From the NCBI GenBank assembly GCA_017627975.1, contig JAGAFT010000166.1, forward strand, positions 1 through 42,191: a DNA stretch of 42,191 bases, written 5' to 3'. The DNA comes from Oscillospiraceae bacterium (GTDB taxonomy: Bacteria > Bacillota_A > Clostridia > Oscillospirales > Oscillospiraceae). Positions within the stretch are counted from its first letter, which is position 1. The number at the start of each line of letters is the position of its first letter. Under the pieces are notes generated by a model. It was not told where the DNA came from. It was given only the letters and a program-made list of their open reading frames with translations, and ran no database searches. Positions 22,096 through 29,737 of the stretch are shown here, piece after piece. Made by a program: the position numbers and the translations under genes.

Positions 22096-23364
22096 TCAGC
22101 GGCGGCGCCTTCTGCGCCTGCGCTGTTTGGCGGGACCGCAGAGATGGACGATTACGAGGATCAGGTCCACCGGGAGCAGGGCCATCAGCAGCGCCATCAG
22201 AGCACTTGGCGGTTTCAGGGCGGAGAGACTGAATCCACCGGAGGACGAAGCGGAAGAGGACTCAACCGGGTTCGGAACGCCGGCGGAGCCGTCTTGCGCA
22301 GCCGTACCCGCCACAGAGCCTCCGTGCCGTTTGACGGAGGTGTATCCGCACACGTCGCAGACACCCGTTTCCACCTCTGCACCGGATTCATCCTGAGCCG
22401 TGGTCCAGGTGAAGCTGTGCAACGCTTCATCTGTTGCGGGACTGCCGTCAAGGGACTCGCGCCAGTGGCCGCGGGCGTCATAGCTCCAGGTATCGGCATA
22501 GCTGTGCTCCTGCGCATCCGAAGGGGTCGTCACGGCGGAAGTGACCGGCGCGGTGGCGGTCACCGGATCAATGACCGGCGTGGGAGAGACGGATATTTCG
22601 GCACTCGGCGCCGGTGTGGCGGCGACCCTTGAGATTGTCGGATTGACGGTCAGTATGGCGGGATTGGTGCGGGTAGTATTTCCTTCGCCGGCACCGATCA
22701 TGTCGCAGACGACTTTCCAGCCGTTGAGCTCATAAGGAATATGGTAGAGGTTGAGCTTCGGACTGTTGTTGCCGGTGTATTCCATCTGGCTGTAGCTGTC
22801 TCTCAGCCGGTCAACGGGGATGACCCCGCGGCCCTCCGGCTCTACCAGAGCCCATTCATAGTCCCGGACGTAGCCGCCCGAAACAACAAAGGAGGCCCAG
22901 CCGCCTTCATCCACGGTTTCGTCCCCGGGGTGTTTATACACGGTCGGAGCCCAGACAGAAGCCGTATAGGTGCGTGTCAGAACGGCGGACTTGCCGGACG
23001 GATCCACCGTGCAGGAAATGGCACTGTTATTCAGGTAGCAGGCGACATCGGGGCTGATGGTGTATCCGTCCGCAACGCCGATGTCCATGATAAGCGTGTA
23101 GGTCTCGGGACCGAAATCTCCGGATACGACCATTCCGTTGGCATCGTACCAGCCGGCGCTTGTGATGCGGCAGCCGGGAGTGCTGGTGGCGGCGGTGATC
23201 TGCGAAGGATCACTCAGCGCCACCGGCGTGGCGGAGAGCGTTGTCAGAATCTTCTCTATCACCGTGCCTTCGGCAGAAGCCGGTACGGGCAGCGCAACGC
23301 TGAAAGACAGTACGAGGGAAAGAACCGTAATCAGCGTAAGCAGACGCAGTTTCATTGCTTGCAT
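22096..23364 (-). CDS. Exported surface protein with C-terminal membrane helix and Arg8 tail
   Basis: A 422-residue protein of unknown function. A signal peptide covers about 1-31 (cleavage near PASA). Residues 32-240 are beta-rich and Ig-like, with HPGDETVDEGGWASFVVSGG as one strand region. A Thr-Pro-Ser-Val linker runs about 245-290. A small module follows (HSYADTWSYDARGHW, then CDVCGYTS, about 290-350) of the kind repeated in clostridial surface proteins. Next are a Gly-Ser stretch, one hydrophobic helix (about 385-410), and GPAKQ plus eight arginines at the end. The layout resembles a sorting signal (linker, helix, basic stop) but has no LPxTG. The ATG at 23364 has GGAGGGG six bases ahead. 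It has its own near-consensus promoter. Confidence 0.75.
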   Translation of the reverse strand: MQAMKLRLLTLITVLSLVLSFSVALPVPASAEGTVIEKILTTLSATPVALSDPSQITAATSTPGCRITSAGWYDANGMVVSGDFGPETYTLIMDIGVADGYTISPDVACYLNNSAISCTVDPSGKSAVLTRTYTASVWAPTVYKHPGDETVDEGGWASFVVSGGYVRDYEWALVEPEGRGVIPVDRLRDSYSQMEYTGNNSPKLNLYHIPYELNGWKVVCDMIGAGEGNTTRTNPAILTVNPTISRVAATPAPSAEISVSPTPVIDPVTATAPVTSAVTTPSDAQEHSYADTWSYDARGHWRESLDGSPATDEALHSFTWTTAQDESGAEVETGVCDVCGYTSVKRHGGSVAGTAAQDGSAGVPNPVESSSASSSGGFSLSALKPPSALMALLMALLPVDLILVIVHLCGPAKQRRRRRRRR

Positions 23365-23465
23365 AACTTCCCCCTCCGAAAAGCACGGCAGCCGCGAAAA
23401 CAGACCGCCGGCTCTGACAGTTGAAGCGGACCGGCGGAATCAAAGCCGGAATCCATCTGTAGATT

Positions 23466-23494
23466 ATTATAGTATCCTCAGCACAAATGGTCAA
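23466..23494 (-). promoter_or_regulatory. Strong promoter of the secreted-protein gene
   Basis: On the minus strand TTGACC (23489-23494), exactly 17 bases, TATAAT (23466-23471), about 100 bases upstream of the start. Confidence 0.75.
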
Positions 23495-23586
23495 GAAAAA
23501 AAACAAGCTATTGTAGCTTATGACATAAAAAACACAAAATATTCCGTTTGTCAGAAACTTATCTTGGCAAAAATGACAAATGACTA

Positions 23587-23616
23587 TGGACAGAATCGAC
23601 TTCGTTATGATAGAAT
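23587..23616 (+). promoter_or_regulatory. Possible promoter of the rnf operon
   Basis: TGGACA (23587-23592), 18 bases, TAGAAT (23611-23616); each box has five of six consensus bases. It lies 45 bases ahead of rnfC and is divergent from the secreted-protein promoter. The stretch between the two promoters is AT-rich and shows nothing else. Confidence 0.45.
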
Positions 23617-23660
23617 GTCCTTTGTAATTTTTTGGGAAATCATTTGACGAGGTGAAGCAT

Positions 23661-25013
23661 ATGACCCATACGTTTAAGGGCGGTGTTCATCCCAACTACA
23701 TGAAGGCTCCCCAGGTGCCGATTTCTGTAGTGACGCCGCCTCCGCAGGTGGTGATCCCGATGGTCCAACACATTGGCGCCCCTTGTAAGCCGCTGGTGGC
23801 GAAGGGGGACTATGTAAAAATGGGCCAGAAGATCGGGGAAAATCCCGCCCCTGTATCTGCACCGGTTCACTCTTCGGTCTCCGGCACGGTTGTCGCGGTG
23901 GAACCGAGGCCGCATCCTCTCGGCGATATGATCATGTCGGTTGTCATTGAAAACGACTATCAGGACACACCGTGCGATGATCTGGCCCCGCTGACGGAGG
24001 AGGAACTGAAAAGTCCGGAAGCCATCCTGAACAGGATGCGTGAGGCCGGGGTCGTCGGAATGGGCGGCGCGATGTTCCCGACTGCTTTCAAGGTGCGCAG
24101 CGGCATCGGCAAGGTTGACAAGCTTGTCATCAATGGGGCCGAGTGCGAGCCGTATCTCAACGGCGACCACCTGACGATGCTGAACTATCCCGAGCAGCTT
24201 CTGAAGGGCATCGAGCTTGTCCGCATTGCGAGCAACGTGAACAAGGCATATTACGGCATTGAAATCAACAAGCAGGATGCCATCGATCTGCTCAACTCCC
24301 ATCATCCCGAGCAGTACGGCATCGAGATCGTCCCGGAGGCCGTGAAATACCCGCAGGGCGGTGAAAAAATGCAGATCAAGGCGGTGACGGGGCGAGAGGT
24401 CAAGCCGGGCGGACTGCCCGCCGGTGTCGGCTGCAACGTGGTGAGCACCCGTACCTGCTACGCGATCTATCAGGCCTGCTACGAAGGGAAACCCGTGATT
24501 GAACGCATTGTGACCGTGGGCGGCAGCGCCATGGACGGCCCTCACAACGCCCTGACGAGAGTCGGTACGCCGCTCGGTTATCTCGCCGAGCAGTGCGGCG
24601 GCTTCGTAAAAGACCCGCGCAAGATCGTTCTTGGCGGCCCGATGATGGGCATCTGCGCCACCAGCTTTGACGCGCCGACCATCAAAGGCACCTCGGGCGT
24701 TCTGTTCTTCACAGAAAAGGAAGACCGCATGGTGGAGAATCCCCAGTGCATCCGCTGCGGAAAGTGCATTACGGTCTGTCCGATGAATCTCGAACCGGTC
24801 TTCATGTACATGTATTACAGCAAGGGCGACTATGAGAATCTTGAAAAATACCATGTAATGGACTGCTTTGAATGCGGCAGCTGCGCGTTTAACTGTCCGG
24901 CGAGAATGCCTTTGACCCATGCGTTCAAGACGGCCAAGCTCATGTTCCAGGCCAAGGCGGCCAAGGAAAAAGCCGCGGCTGATGCCAAGGCAGCAAAGGA
25001 GGCCCAGAAATGA
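23661..25013 (+). CDS. rnfC: Rnf complex subunit C (NAD-binding, iron-sulfur)
   Basis: A 450-residue peripheral subunit of the Rnf complex, which couples ferredoxin oxidation and NAD reduction to sodium or proton export. The ATG at 23661 follows GAGGTG by six bases; a GTG at 23652 is less likely. An N-terminal biotinyl-lipoyl-like region (about 1-90) precedes the nucleotide/FMN-binding domain (GGAMFPTAFK, GAECEPYLNGDH). Two [4Fe-4S] motifs are at about 363-374 (CIRCGKCITVCP) and about 401-412 (CFECGSCAFNCP). The short Ala-Lys-rich C-terminal tail lacks the long repeats of proteobacterial RnfC. It is the first gene of rnfCDGEAB, and its stop overlaps the rnfD start by four bases (ATGA). Confidence 0.95.
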   Translation: MTHTFKGGVHPNYMKAPQVPISVVTPPPQVVIPMVQHIGAPCKPLVAKGDYVKMGQKIGENPAPVSAPVHSSVSGTVVAVEPRPHPLGDMIMSVVIENDYQDTPCDDLAPLTEEELKSPEAILNRMREAGVVGMGGAMFPTAFKVRSGIGKVDKLVINGAECEPYLNGDHLTMLNYPEQLLKGIELVRIASNVNKAYYGIEINKQDAIDLLNSHHPEQYGIEIVPEAVKYPQGGEKMQIKAVTGREVKPGGLPAGVGCNVVSTRTCYAIYQACYEGKPVIERIVTVGGSAMDGPHNALTRVGTPLGYLAEQCGGFVKDPRKIVLGGPMMGICATSFDAPTIKGTSGVLFFTEKEDRMVENPQCIRCGKCITVCPMNLEPVFMYMYYSKGDYENLEKYHVMDCFECGSCAFNCPARMPLTHAFKTAKLMFQAKAAKEKAAADAKAAKEAQK

Positions 25014-26044
25014 GCGACAAGAAAGAAAGAATCATTCTGGACGTAGCCTATCAGCCTCAGGTCCGGACCGCGAAGGACACAAAAAGGCTGATGCTGGATG
25101 TCATCATTGCTCTGATCCCGGCGATCATCGTCGGCGTGCTTCAGTTTGGCCTGTATCCTCTGGTGCTGCTGCTGACCGGCGTCTGCTCGGCGGTATTCTG
25201 GGAGTGGGGCTATCGCAGGCTCTTCAAGAAAGATGCGAGCATCGGGGATCTCTCCGCTGCCCTGACCGGTCTGCTCCTGGGCCTTACAATGCCTCCCTCG
25301 GCACCCTGGTGGCTCCCGGTGATCGGGACCTTCTTCGGTATCGTCGTGGTCAAGCAGCTTTACGGCGGTATTGGCAAGAACTTCCTGAACCCGGCACTGG
25401 CCGGACGTGCGTTCCTCTTTTCCAGCTATGCGACGATCATGGCGACCTGGTCCGTTCCCAACGCATTGAGCGGGACCATCGACGGCACCACCATGGCAAC
25501 GCCGCTCTCCGGCATGTACGGGGAAGGCCTGCCGGCCTACTTCACGGCAAAGTCCATGTTCATGGGCTACCTTCCCGGCTGCATCGGTGAAATCAGCGCT
25601 TTCGCGCTGCTGCTGGGCGGTGCGTATCTGATCTGGCGCAACGTGATCTCCTGGCGTATTCCGGTCTCCTTCATCGGGACGGTTGCGCTGGTCACGCTGA
25701 TCTTCGGCAAATCCGGCTACAGCAACGGACAGTGGATGCTCTACAACCTCTTCTCCGGCAGCCTGATGCTGGGCGCGATCTTCATGGCAACAGACTACGC
25801 CACCAGCCCGGTAACGCTCAACGGCCAGCTGGTCTACGGTGTGGGCTGCGGCCTGCTGACGGTGCTGATCCGCTACTTCGGCGGCTTCCCCGAGGGCACA
25901 ACCTATGCCATCCTGATCATGAACCTCTGCACATGGGCGATCGACAAGGCGTTCCATCGTCATCAGTTCGGCGTCAGCAAGGCCGACATCGCTTTCAAGA
26001 AAGCCGAGAAGCTGGCGGCAAAGGAGGCGGCGAAGTATGAATAA
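25010..26044 (+). CDS. rnfD: Rnf complex subunit D (integral membrane flavoprotein)
   Basis: A 344-residue membrane subunit with about nine or ten hydrophobic helices. It belongs to the NqrB/RnfD family, which carries covalent FMN and helps form the ion path. The region DGTTMATPLSG (about residues 160-170) is the expected site of FMN attachment through a Thr. GGIGKNFLNPALAGRAFLF and FMATDYATSP are further family landmarks. The C-terminus is basic and cytosolic. It starts inside the stop of rnfC and overlaps rnfG by eight bases, so translation of the three is coupled. Confidence 0.93.
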   Translation: MSDKKERIILDVAYQPQVRTAKDTKRLMLDVIIALIPAIIVGVLQFGLYPLVLLLTGVCSAVFWEWGYRRLFKKDASIGDLSAALTGLLLGLTMPPSAPWWLPVIGTFFGIVVVKQLYGGIGKNFLNPALAGRAFLFSSYATIMATWSVPNALSGTIDGTTMATPLSGMYGEGLPAYFTAKSMFMGYLPGCIGEISAFALLLGGAYLIWRNVISWRIPVSFIGTVALVTLIFGKSGYSNGQWMLYNLFSGSLMLGAIFMATDYATSPVTLNGQLVYGVGCGLLTVLIRYFGGFPEGTTYAILIMNLCTWAIDKAFHRHQFGVSKADIAFKKAEKLAAKEAAKYE

Positions 26045-26585
26045 CAAGATTGTCAAACTTTCTATGGTCCTGTTTGTGATCTGTGCCATCACTGCCGGCA
26101 TCCTCGGCATTGTCAATGCCCTGACCTGGGAGCGGATCGACCAGATCACCCACCAGAAGGAGTACGAGGCCTATGCGGCGGTGCTCGGATCCGAATCCGG
26201 ATATACGCAGGTGGAATTTGACAAGGCTGCGTTCCCGACGGTTGACAGCGTAAACCAGTCCAATGACGGAAACGGCTATGTTGTAACCTCGACTTTCTCG
26301 GGCGCGCAGGGAAACATCACGATGGCCTGCGGGGTCGGAACCGACCTCAAGTGCACCGGCATTTCCATTATTGAGCACTCCGAGACCTCCGGCCTGGGCG
26401 CTGTAGCGGCCTCGTCATCCTCTGCCGGTGAAGCGTTCCGCGCACAGTTTGTGGGCCAGGACGAGGGCATCGCGCTTTCCAAGGCGGGCGGCTCGATCGA
26501 CGCGCTGGCCGGTGCGACCATCACATCCAACGCAGTTACCAACGCGACAGCGACCTCGATTAAATGCGTTGCATCTTTGGGTTGA
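26037..26585 (+). CDS. rnfG: Rnf complex subunit G (FMN-binding)
   Basis: A 182-residue subunit with one N-terminal membrane helix (about 8-28) and an extracytoplasmic FMN-binding domain. The covalent FMN motif is LAGATITSNAV (about residues 160-170), where the Thr after GA takes the flavin by a phosphoester bond. Upstream are GVGTDLKCTGISIIEHSE and ETSGLGA, typical of RnfG/NqrC. Attachment needs ApbE, which is not in the window. The gene overlaps rnfD by eight bases and is followed after 15 bases, with a GGAGGG site, by rnfE. Confidence 0.93.
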   Translation: MNNKIVKLSMVLFVICAITAGILGIVNALTWERIDQITHQKEYEAYAAVLGSESGYTQVEFDKAAFPTVDSVNQSNDGNGYVVTSTFSGAQGNITMACGVGTDLKCTGISIIEHSETSGLGAVAASSSSAGEAFRAQFVGQDEGIALSKAGGSIDALAGATITSNAVTNATATSIKCVASLG

Positions 26586-26600
26586 GGAGGGTAGGCAGCT

Positions 26601-27308
26601 ATGAATCGTAAACAACAGTTCAAGGAAGGCCTGATTACCAACAACCCGGTTCTGGTTCAGCAGATCGGTATGTGCGCGACCATGGCCATCACCACGACGC
26701 TCTTCAACGGCGTCGGCATGGGCCTCTCCGTCCTGATCATCCTGACCTGCTGCAACGTGGTTGTTGCGGCACTCCGCAAGATCATTCCGGACGAGATCCG
26801 ACTGGCGATCTTCGTGGTCGTCATCGCCGGCTTCGTCACCATCGTGGACCTGCTGCTGCAGGCGTTTATCCCGGCGCTGAGCGCGGCGCTCGGTGTGTTT
26901 ATCCCGCTGATCGTCGTCAACTGCATCATCATCGGCCGCGCGGAGGCCTTCTGCCAGAAGAACACCGTGAAGGACAGCTTCTTTGACGGAATCTTCCAGG
27001 GCCTCGGCTATACCTGCGTGCTGATCATCATGTGTGTCTTCCGCGAGTTTGTGGGCTCCGGACGTTTCGGCGGCGGTCTTATCGACGTCGCAAACGGCTT
27101 CCGCTTTACGTTGGACGGCACCGGCGGCGGAATCCAGATCTTCCCGGAAGAGTTCGGCGCGGCCATCATGAACCTGCCCTTTGGAGGCTTTCTGACGCTG
27201 GGCCTTCTGATCGGTCTCATGCAGTATGCGCTGAAGAGGAGCGAGAAGAAGAAAAAGGCGGCGGAACACGCAGCGAAGGAAGCTGCTTTGAAGGAGGTTG
27301 AAGAGTAA
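26601..27308 (+). CDS. rnfE: Rnf complex subunit E (integral membrane)
   Basis: A 235-residue membrane subunit of the RnfA/RnfE/NqrDE family with about six helices. The opening FKEGLITNNPVLVQQIGMC is typical, as are IIPDEIRLAIFVVVIAGFVT and VNCIIIGRAEAF, the half-helix region that with RnfA holds a membrane [2Fe-2S] cluster. The Cys in VNCIII is the expected ligand. The last 25 residues are a charged cytosolic tail rich in Lys, Ala and Glu. The stop and the rnfA start overlap by one base (TAATG). Confidence 0.95.
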   Translation: MNRKQQFKEGLITNNPVLVQQIGMCATMAITTTLFNGVGMGLSVLIILTCCNVVVAALRKIIPDEIRLAIFVVVIAGFVTIVDLLLQAFIPALSAALGVFIPLIVVNCIIIGRAEAFCQKNTVKDSFFDGIFQGLGYTCVLIIMCVFREFVGSGRFGGGLIDVANGFRFTLDGTGGGIQIFPEEFGAAIMNLPFGGFLTLGLLIGLMQYALKRSEKKKKAAEHAAKEAALKEVEE

Positions 27309-27892
27309 TGCTTGCGAATATTCTTTCCATTTCCCTCGGAGCCATCCTGATCAACAACTTTATCTTCTCTCAGTTCCTGGGCTGCTGCCCGTTCCTGGGA
27401 TGCTCCAACAAAGTTGACACGGCTGCCGGCATGGGCCTTGCGGTTGTGTTTGTGATGGGTCTTGCCTCGGCGATCTGCTGGGTAATTGACAACTACATCC
27501 TCATCCCGCTGAATCTGGCCTTTCTGGAGACGCTGGCCTTCATCCTGGTCATCGCGGCGCTGGTCCAGTTCGTCGAGATGTTCCTGAAGAAATCCGTTCC
27601 CTCGCTGTATTCCGCACTCGGCATTTATCTGCCGCTGATCACCACCAACTGCGCCGTGCTCGGCGTGGTGCTGCTGAACGTACAGAACAACTACAACTTC
27701 ATCGAGTCTGTGGTTTACGGCATCACCGGCGGTCTCGGCTTCATGCTGGCGATTGTTCTTTTCGCGAGTGTACGCGAGAGAACGCAGTTTTCCGATTATC
27801 CTGAGTGCTTTGAAGGCTTCCCGATCTGCCTTGTCTCCGCGGCGCTGGTGGCCATGGCCTTCATGGGATTCAGCGGTATGAAGATCTTTTGA
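27308..27892 (+). CDS. rnfA: Rnf complex subunit A (integral membrane)
   Basis: A 194-residue membrane subunit, paralogous to RnfE and inserted with opposite topology. Motifs are LINNFIFSQFLGCCPFLGCS at the start and ITTNCAVLGVVLL near residue 115, whose Cys pairs with RnfE to bind the central [2Fe-2S] cluster. The end KIF without an added tail is normal. Translation is coupled to rnfE through the overlapping TAATG. rnfB follows after 18 bases. Confidence 0.95.
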   Translation: MLANILSISLGAILINNFIFSQFLGCCPFLGCSNKVDTAAGMGLAVVFVMGLASAICWVIDNYILIPLNLAFLETLAFILVIAALVQFVEMFLKKSVPSLYSALGIYLPLITTNCAVLGVVLLNVQNNYNFIESVVYGITGGLGFMLAIVLFASVRERTQFSDYPECFEGFPICLVSAALVAMAFMGFSGMKIF

Positions 27893-27910
27893 TGAGAGGG
27901 AGGATGCAGT

Positions 27911-28726
27911 ATGATTAAATCAATCTTCCTTGCAATCATCGTGCTGGGCGTACTGGGTGCGATCTTTGGCGCGCTTCTGGCGTATGCTTCCAAGATTTTC
28001 CATGTGGAAGTCGATCCCAAGCAGGCCCAGATCCGCGAAAGCCTGGCGGGCGCCAACTGCGGCGGCTGCGGCTATCCCGGCTGCGACGGCTATGCCGCTG
28101 CAGTTGCAAAGGGCGAGGCGCCGACCAACCGCTGCGTCGCGGGCGGTGAAGCCACCGCGGCCAAGGTTGCCGAAATCATGGGCGTCAGCAACGACGCCGC
28201 AGACAAGATGGTCGCGTTTGTCCCGTGCAGCGGCTCTCTGGAGGCAGCCGAACTTCGTTTCAACTACAACGGACCGGAAGACTGCCGTGCGGCCATGCTT
28301 TTCGGCGGAAGAAGCAGCAAGATGTGCACCTTCGCCTGCATCGGCTTCGGAAACTGCGCCAAAGCCTGCCAGTTTGACGCGATGCATATCATTGACGGTG
28401 TCGCCAGGGTTGACCGGCTCAACTGTGTCGGCTGCGGTGCCTGTGTGGATGCCTGCCCGAAGAGCATTGTGAAGCTGATTCCGGAGAAGCAGAAGATCAT
28501 GCCGGCCTGCTCCAACACCGAGAAGGGCGCGCAGGTCATGAAGGTCTGCAAGGTCGGATGCATCGGGTGCATGAAGTGCCAGCGCGAGTGCCCTGCGGAC
28601 GCGATAGTCGTGAAGGACAATCTGGCCCAGGTCGATCCCGCCAAGTGCGTGCAGTGCGGACACTGCGCGGATATCTGTCCGCGGCATATCATCTCGTTCT
28701 TCGGACCGGAGTACAAGAACTGCTGA
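27911..28726 (+). CDS. rnfB: Rnf complex subunit B (multi-cluster ferredoxin subunit)
   Basis: A 271-residue iron-sulfur subunit that takes electrons from ferredoxin. One membrane anchor lies at about 4-26. The RnfB/NqrB-like iron-sulfur domain has CGGCGYPGC near 49-57 with a downstream Cys. Four further Cys groups follow: CTFACIGFGNCAKAC (about 139), CVGCGACVDACP (about 173), CIGCMKCQRECP (about 217) and CVQCGHCADICP (about 246). This gives many more cluster sites than the roughly 190-residue proteobacterial RnfB and fits the longer clostridial and acetogen form. The start follows GAGGGAGGATG. It closes the rnf operon; a 66-residue HMA protein gene starts 37 bases later on the same strand. 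Confidence 0.94.
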   Translation: MIKSIFLAIIVLGVLGAIFGALLAYASKIFHVEVDPKQAQIRESLAGANCGGCGYPGCDGYAAAVAKGEAPTNRCVAGGEATAAKVAEIMGVSNDAADKMVAFVPCSGSLEAAELRFNYNGPEDCRAAMLFGGRSSKMCTFACIGFGNCAKACQFDAMHIIDGVARVDRLNCVGCGACVDACPKSIVKLIPEKQKIMPACSNTEKGAQVMKVCKVGCIGCMKCQRECPADAIVVKDNLAQVDPAKCVQCGHCADICPRHIISFFGPEYKNC

Positions 28727-28763
28727 TCAAAGAAAGTTTTACTGGTCGAAAGGAAGCAGAAGC

Positions 28764-28964
28764 ATGGAATATGTTATGAAAGTCGAGGGCATGATGTGCC
28801 CTAAGTGTGAAGCCCGTACAAAGAAAGCGCTTGAAGCGGTCGAAGGTGTCGAGACTGCAGTCGTCAGCCATACCGCCGGAACTGCCGTTGTCACCGGCGC
28901 GGCACTGGATCCGGCAGCGCTGAAGGCGGCTGTGGAAGGCGCAGGCTACCACGTCGTCGGCTGA
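28764..28964 (+). CDS. Small heavy-metal-associated (HMA) domain protein, CopZ-like
   Basis: A complete 66-residue HMA fold protein, the type that carries Cu(I) or another soft metal to a P1B ATPase. The binding motif is GMMCPKC (Cys12 and Cys15), and the end GYHVVG is the usual last strand. The start has AAGGAAG about nine bases ahead. It lies 37 bases behind rnfB with no terminator between, so it is probably cotranscribed with the Rnf operon. A matching copper ATPase is encoded 7 kb away (35869-38469), whose C-terminal HMA has the similar motif GMMCHHC. Whether this protein serves that pump or a metal site of Rnf cannot be told. Confidence 0.88.
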   Translation: MEYVMKVEGMMCPKCEARTKKALEAVEGVETAVVSHTAGTAVVTGAALDPAALKAAVEGAGYHVVG

Positions 28965-28989
28965 TACAAGAATCTGAGCAATACACAGC

Positions 28990-29028
28990 AAGCGGGGCTC
29001 CCGTCCGTCATGGAGGGGAGCCCCGCTT
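28990..29028. terminator. GC-rich hairpin ending the rnf-HMA transcript
   Basis: AAGCGGGGCTCCC (28990-29002) pairs with GGGAGCCCCGCTT (29016-29028), 13 bp. No T-run follows on either strand, so it may end the rnf unit and the convergent TetR gene by stem strength alone. Confidence 0.6.
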
Positions 29029-29080
29029 CTGATTGGAAAAAGTTGACTTTTGAAAAAGAGTTTTTGATGAAAGAACGGCA

Positions 29081-29653
29081 TTACAGCTTGAAGCTGTTTT
29101 TCGTCTGACAGCGTCGGACCAGCTCTGCCGTAAGGCCGCGGCTGACCTCGCTCATCTTCTCCAGATAGGCGGCCATATCGCTGCGCATCCCTTCTGCCAG
29201 CCAGGCACTGAAGATCCCGTAGCAGAGACAGGAGAGCATGTGCATGAGGCCGTTCCACTCCTCGGACGGCGTGCTGATGGAGGGATAGACGGTTTCGAAA
29301 TAAAGCTCCACCGTCTTGTCGCAGACGCGCCACATGTACTGCTCAAAAAGATCGCGCCGGGTACTGGAATAAATGTGGCGGATGACCTGGCGATTCCTGG
29401 AGGCAAAGTTGGCAGCGGTGATGAGACAGTCCTCCAGACTGCTGATGTTCGGGTGCTCCCGGATAATCCGGCTGAGTTCTTCGGAGAAGATCTCCTCAAT
29501 CAGCGTGGGAATGTCGGGATAGTGATAATAGAAGGAATTCCGGTTGATCCCGCACTCGTTGGTAATATCCCTGACGGTGATTTTGCTCAGGGGCCGCTCT
29601 GAGAGAAGCTTCAAAAAAGCGTCACGAATGGCGATTCTGGTCTGACCGGACAA
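29081..29653 (-). CDS. TetR/AcrR-family transcriptional regulator
   Basis: A 190-residue regulator starting at TTG (29653), with GGGAGG eight bases ahead. The helix-turn-helix is at about residues 22-45, TVRDITNECGINRNSFYYHYP, in which FYYHYP marks the family. The helical C-terminal domain (about 55-190) would sense a small molecule; nothing identifies it. It belongs to the same broad group as the TetR gene at 6162, as both have ITVRDI/VTVKDI followed by CGxNRxxFYYH. The inverted repeat GAATA/TATTC (29676-29697) just upstream may be its own operator. The next gene downstream on the strand is convergent. Confidence 0.85.
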   Translation of the reverse strand: MSGQTRIAIRDAFLKLLSERPLSKITVRDITNECGINRNSFYYHYPDIPTLIEEIFSEELSRIIREHPNISSLEDCLITAANFASRNRQVIRHIYSSTRRDLFEQYMWRVCDKTVELYFETVYPSISTPSEEWNGLMHMLSCLCYGIFSAWLAEGMRSDMAAYLEKMSEVSRGLTAELVRRCQTKNSFKL

Positions 29654-29675
29654 ACGGAAGACCTCCCTTCAAACA

Positions 29676-29697
29676 GAATAATGTCAAAATGGTATTC
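29676..29697. promoter_or_regulatory. Possible autoregulatory operator of the TetR gene
   Basis: GAATA (29676-29680) and TATTC (29693-29697) form an inverted repeat with a 12-base spacer in the leader region of the TetR gene. The arms are short; support is positional. Confidence 0.25.
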
Positions 29698-29712
29698 AAA
29701 GAGGTAAACAAA

Positions 29713-29726
29713 GGCGGGAATCCGCC
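29713..29726 (-). terminator. Terminator of the second two-component operon
   Basis: On the minus strand GGCGG-ATTC-CCGCC is followed by TTTGTTTACC, 12 bases past the kinase stop. Confidence 0.55.
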
Positions 29727-29737
29727 GCGGTGAAGAC

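Noticed and set aside
23640..24920. A 426-codon minus-strand frame opposite rnfC
   Set aside because: rnfC carries both ferredoxin motifs and is coupled to rnfD; the minus frame shows no domain and no start signal.
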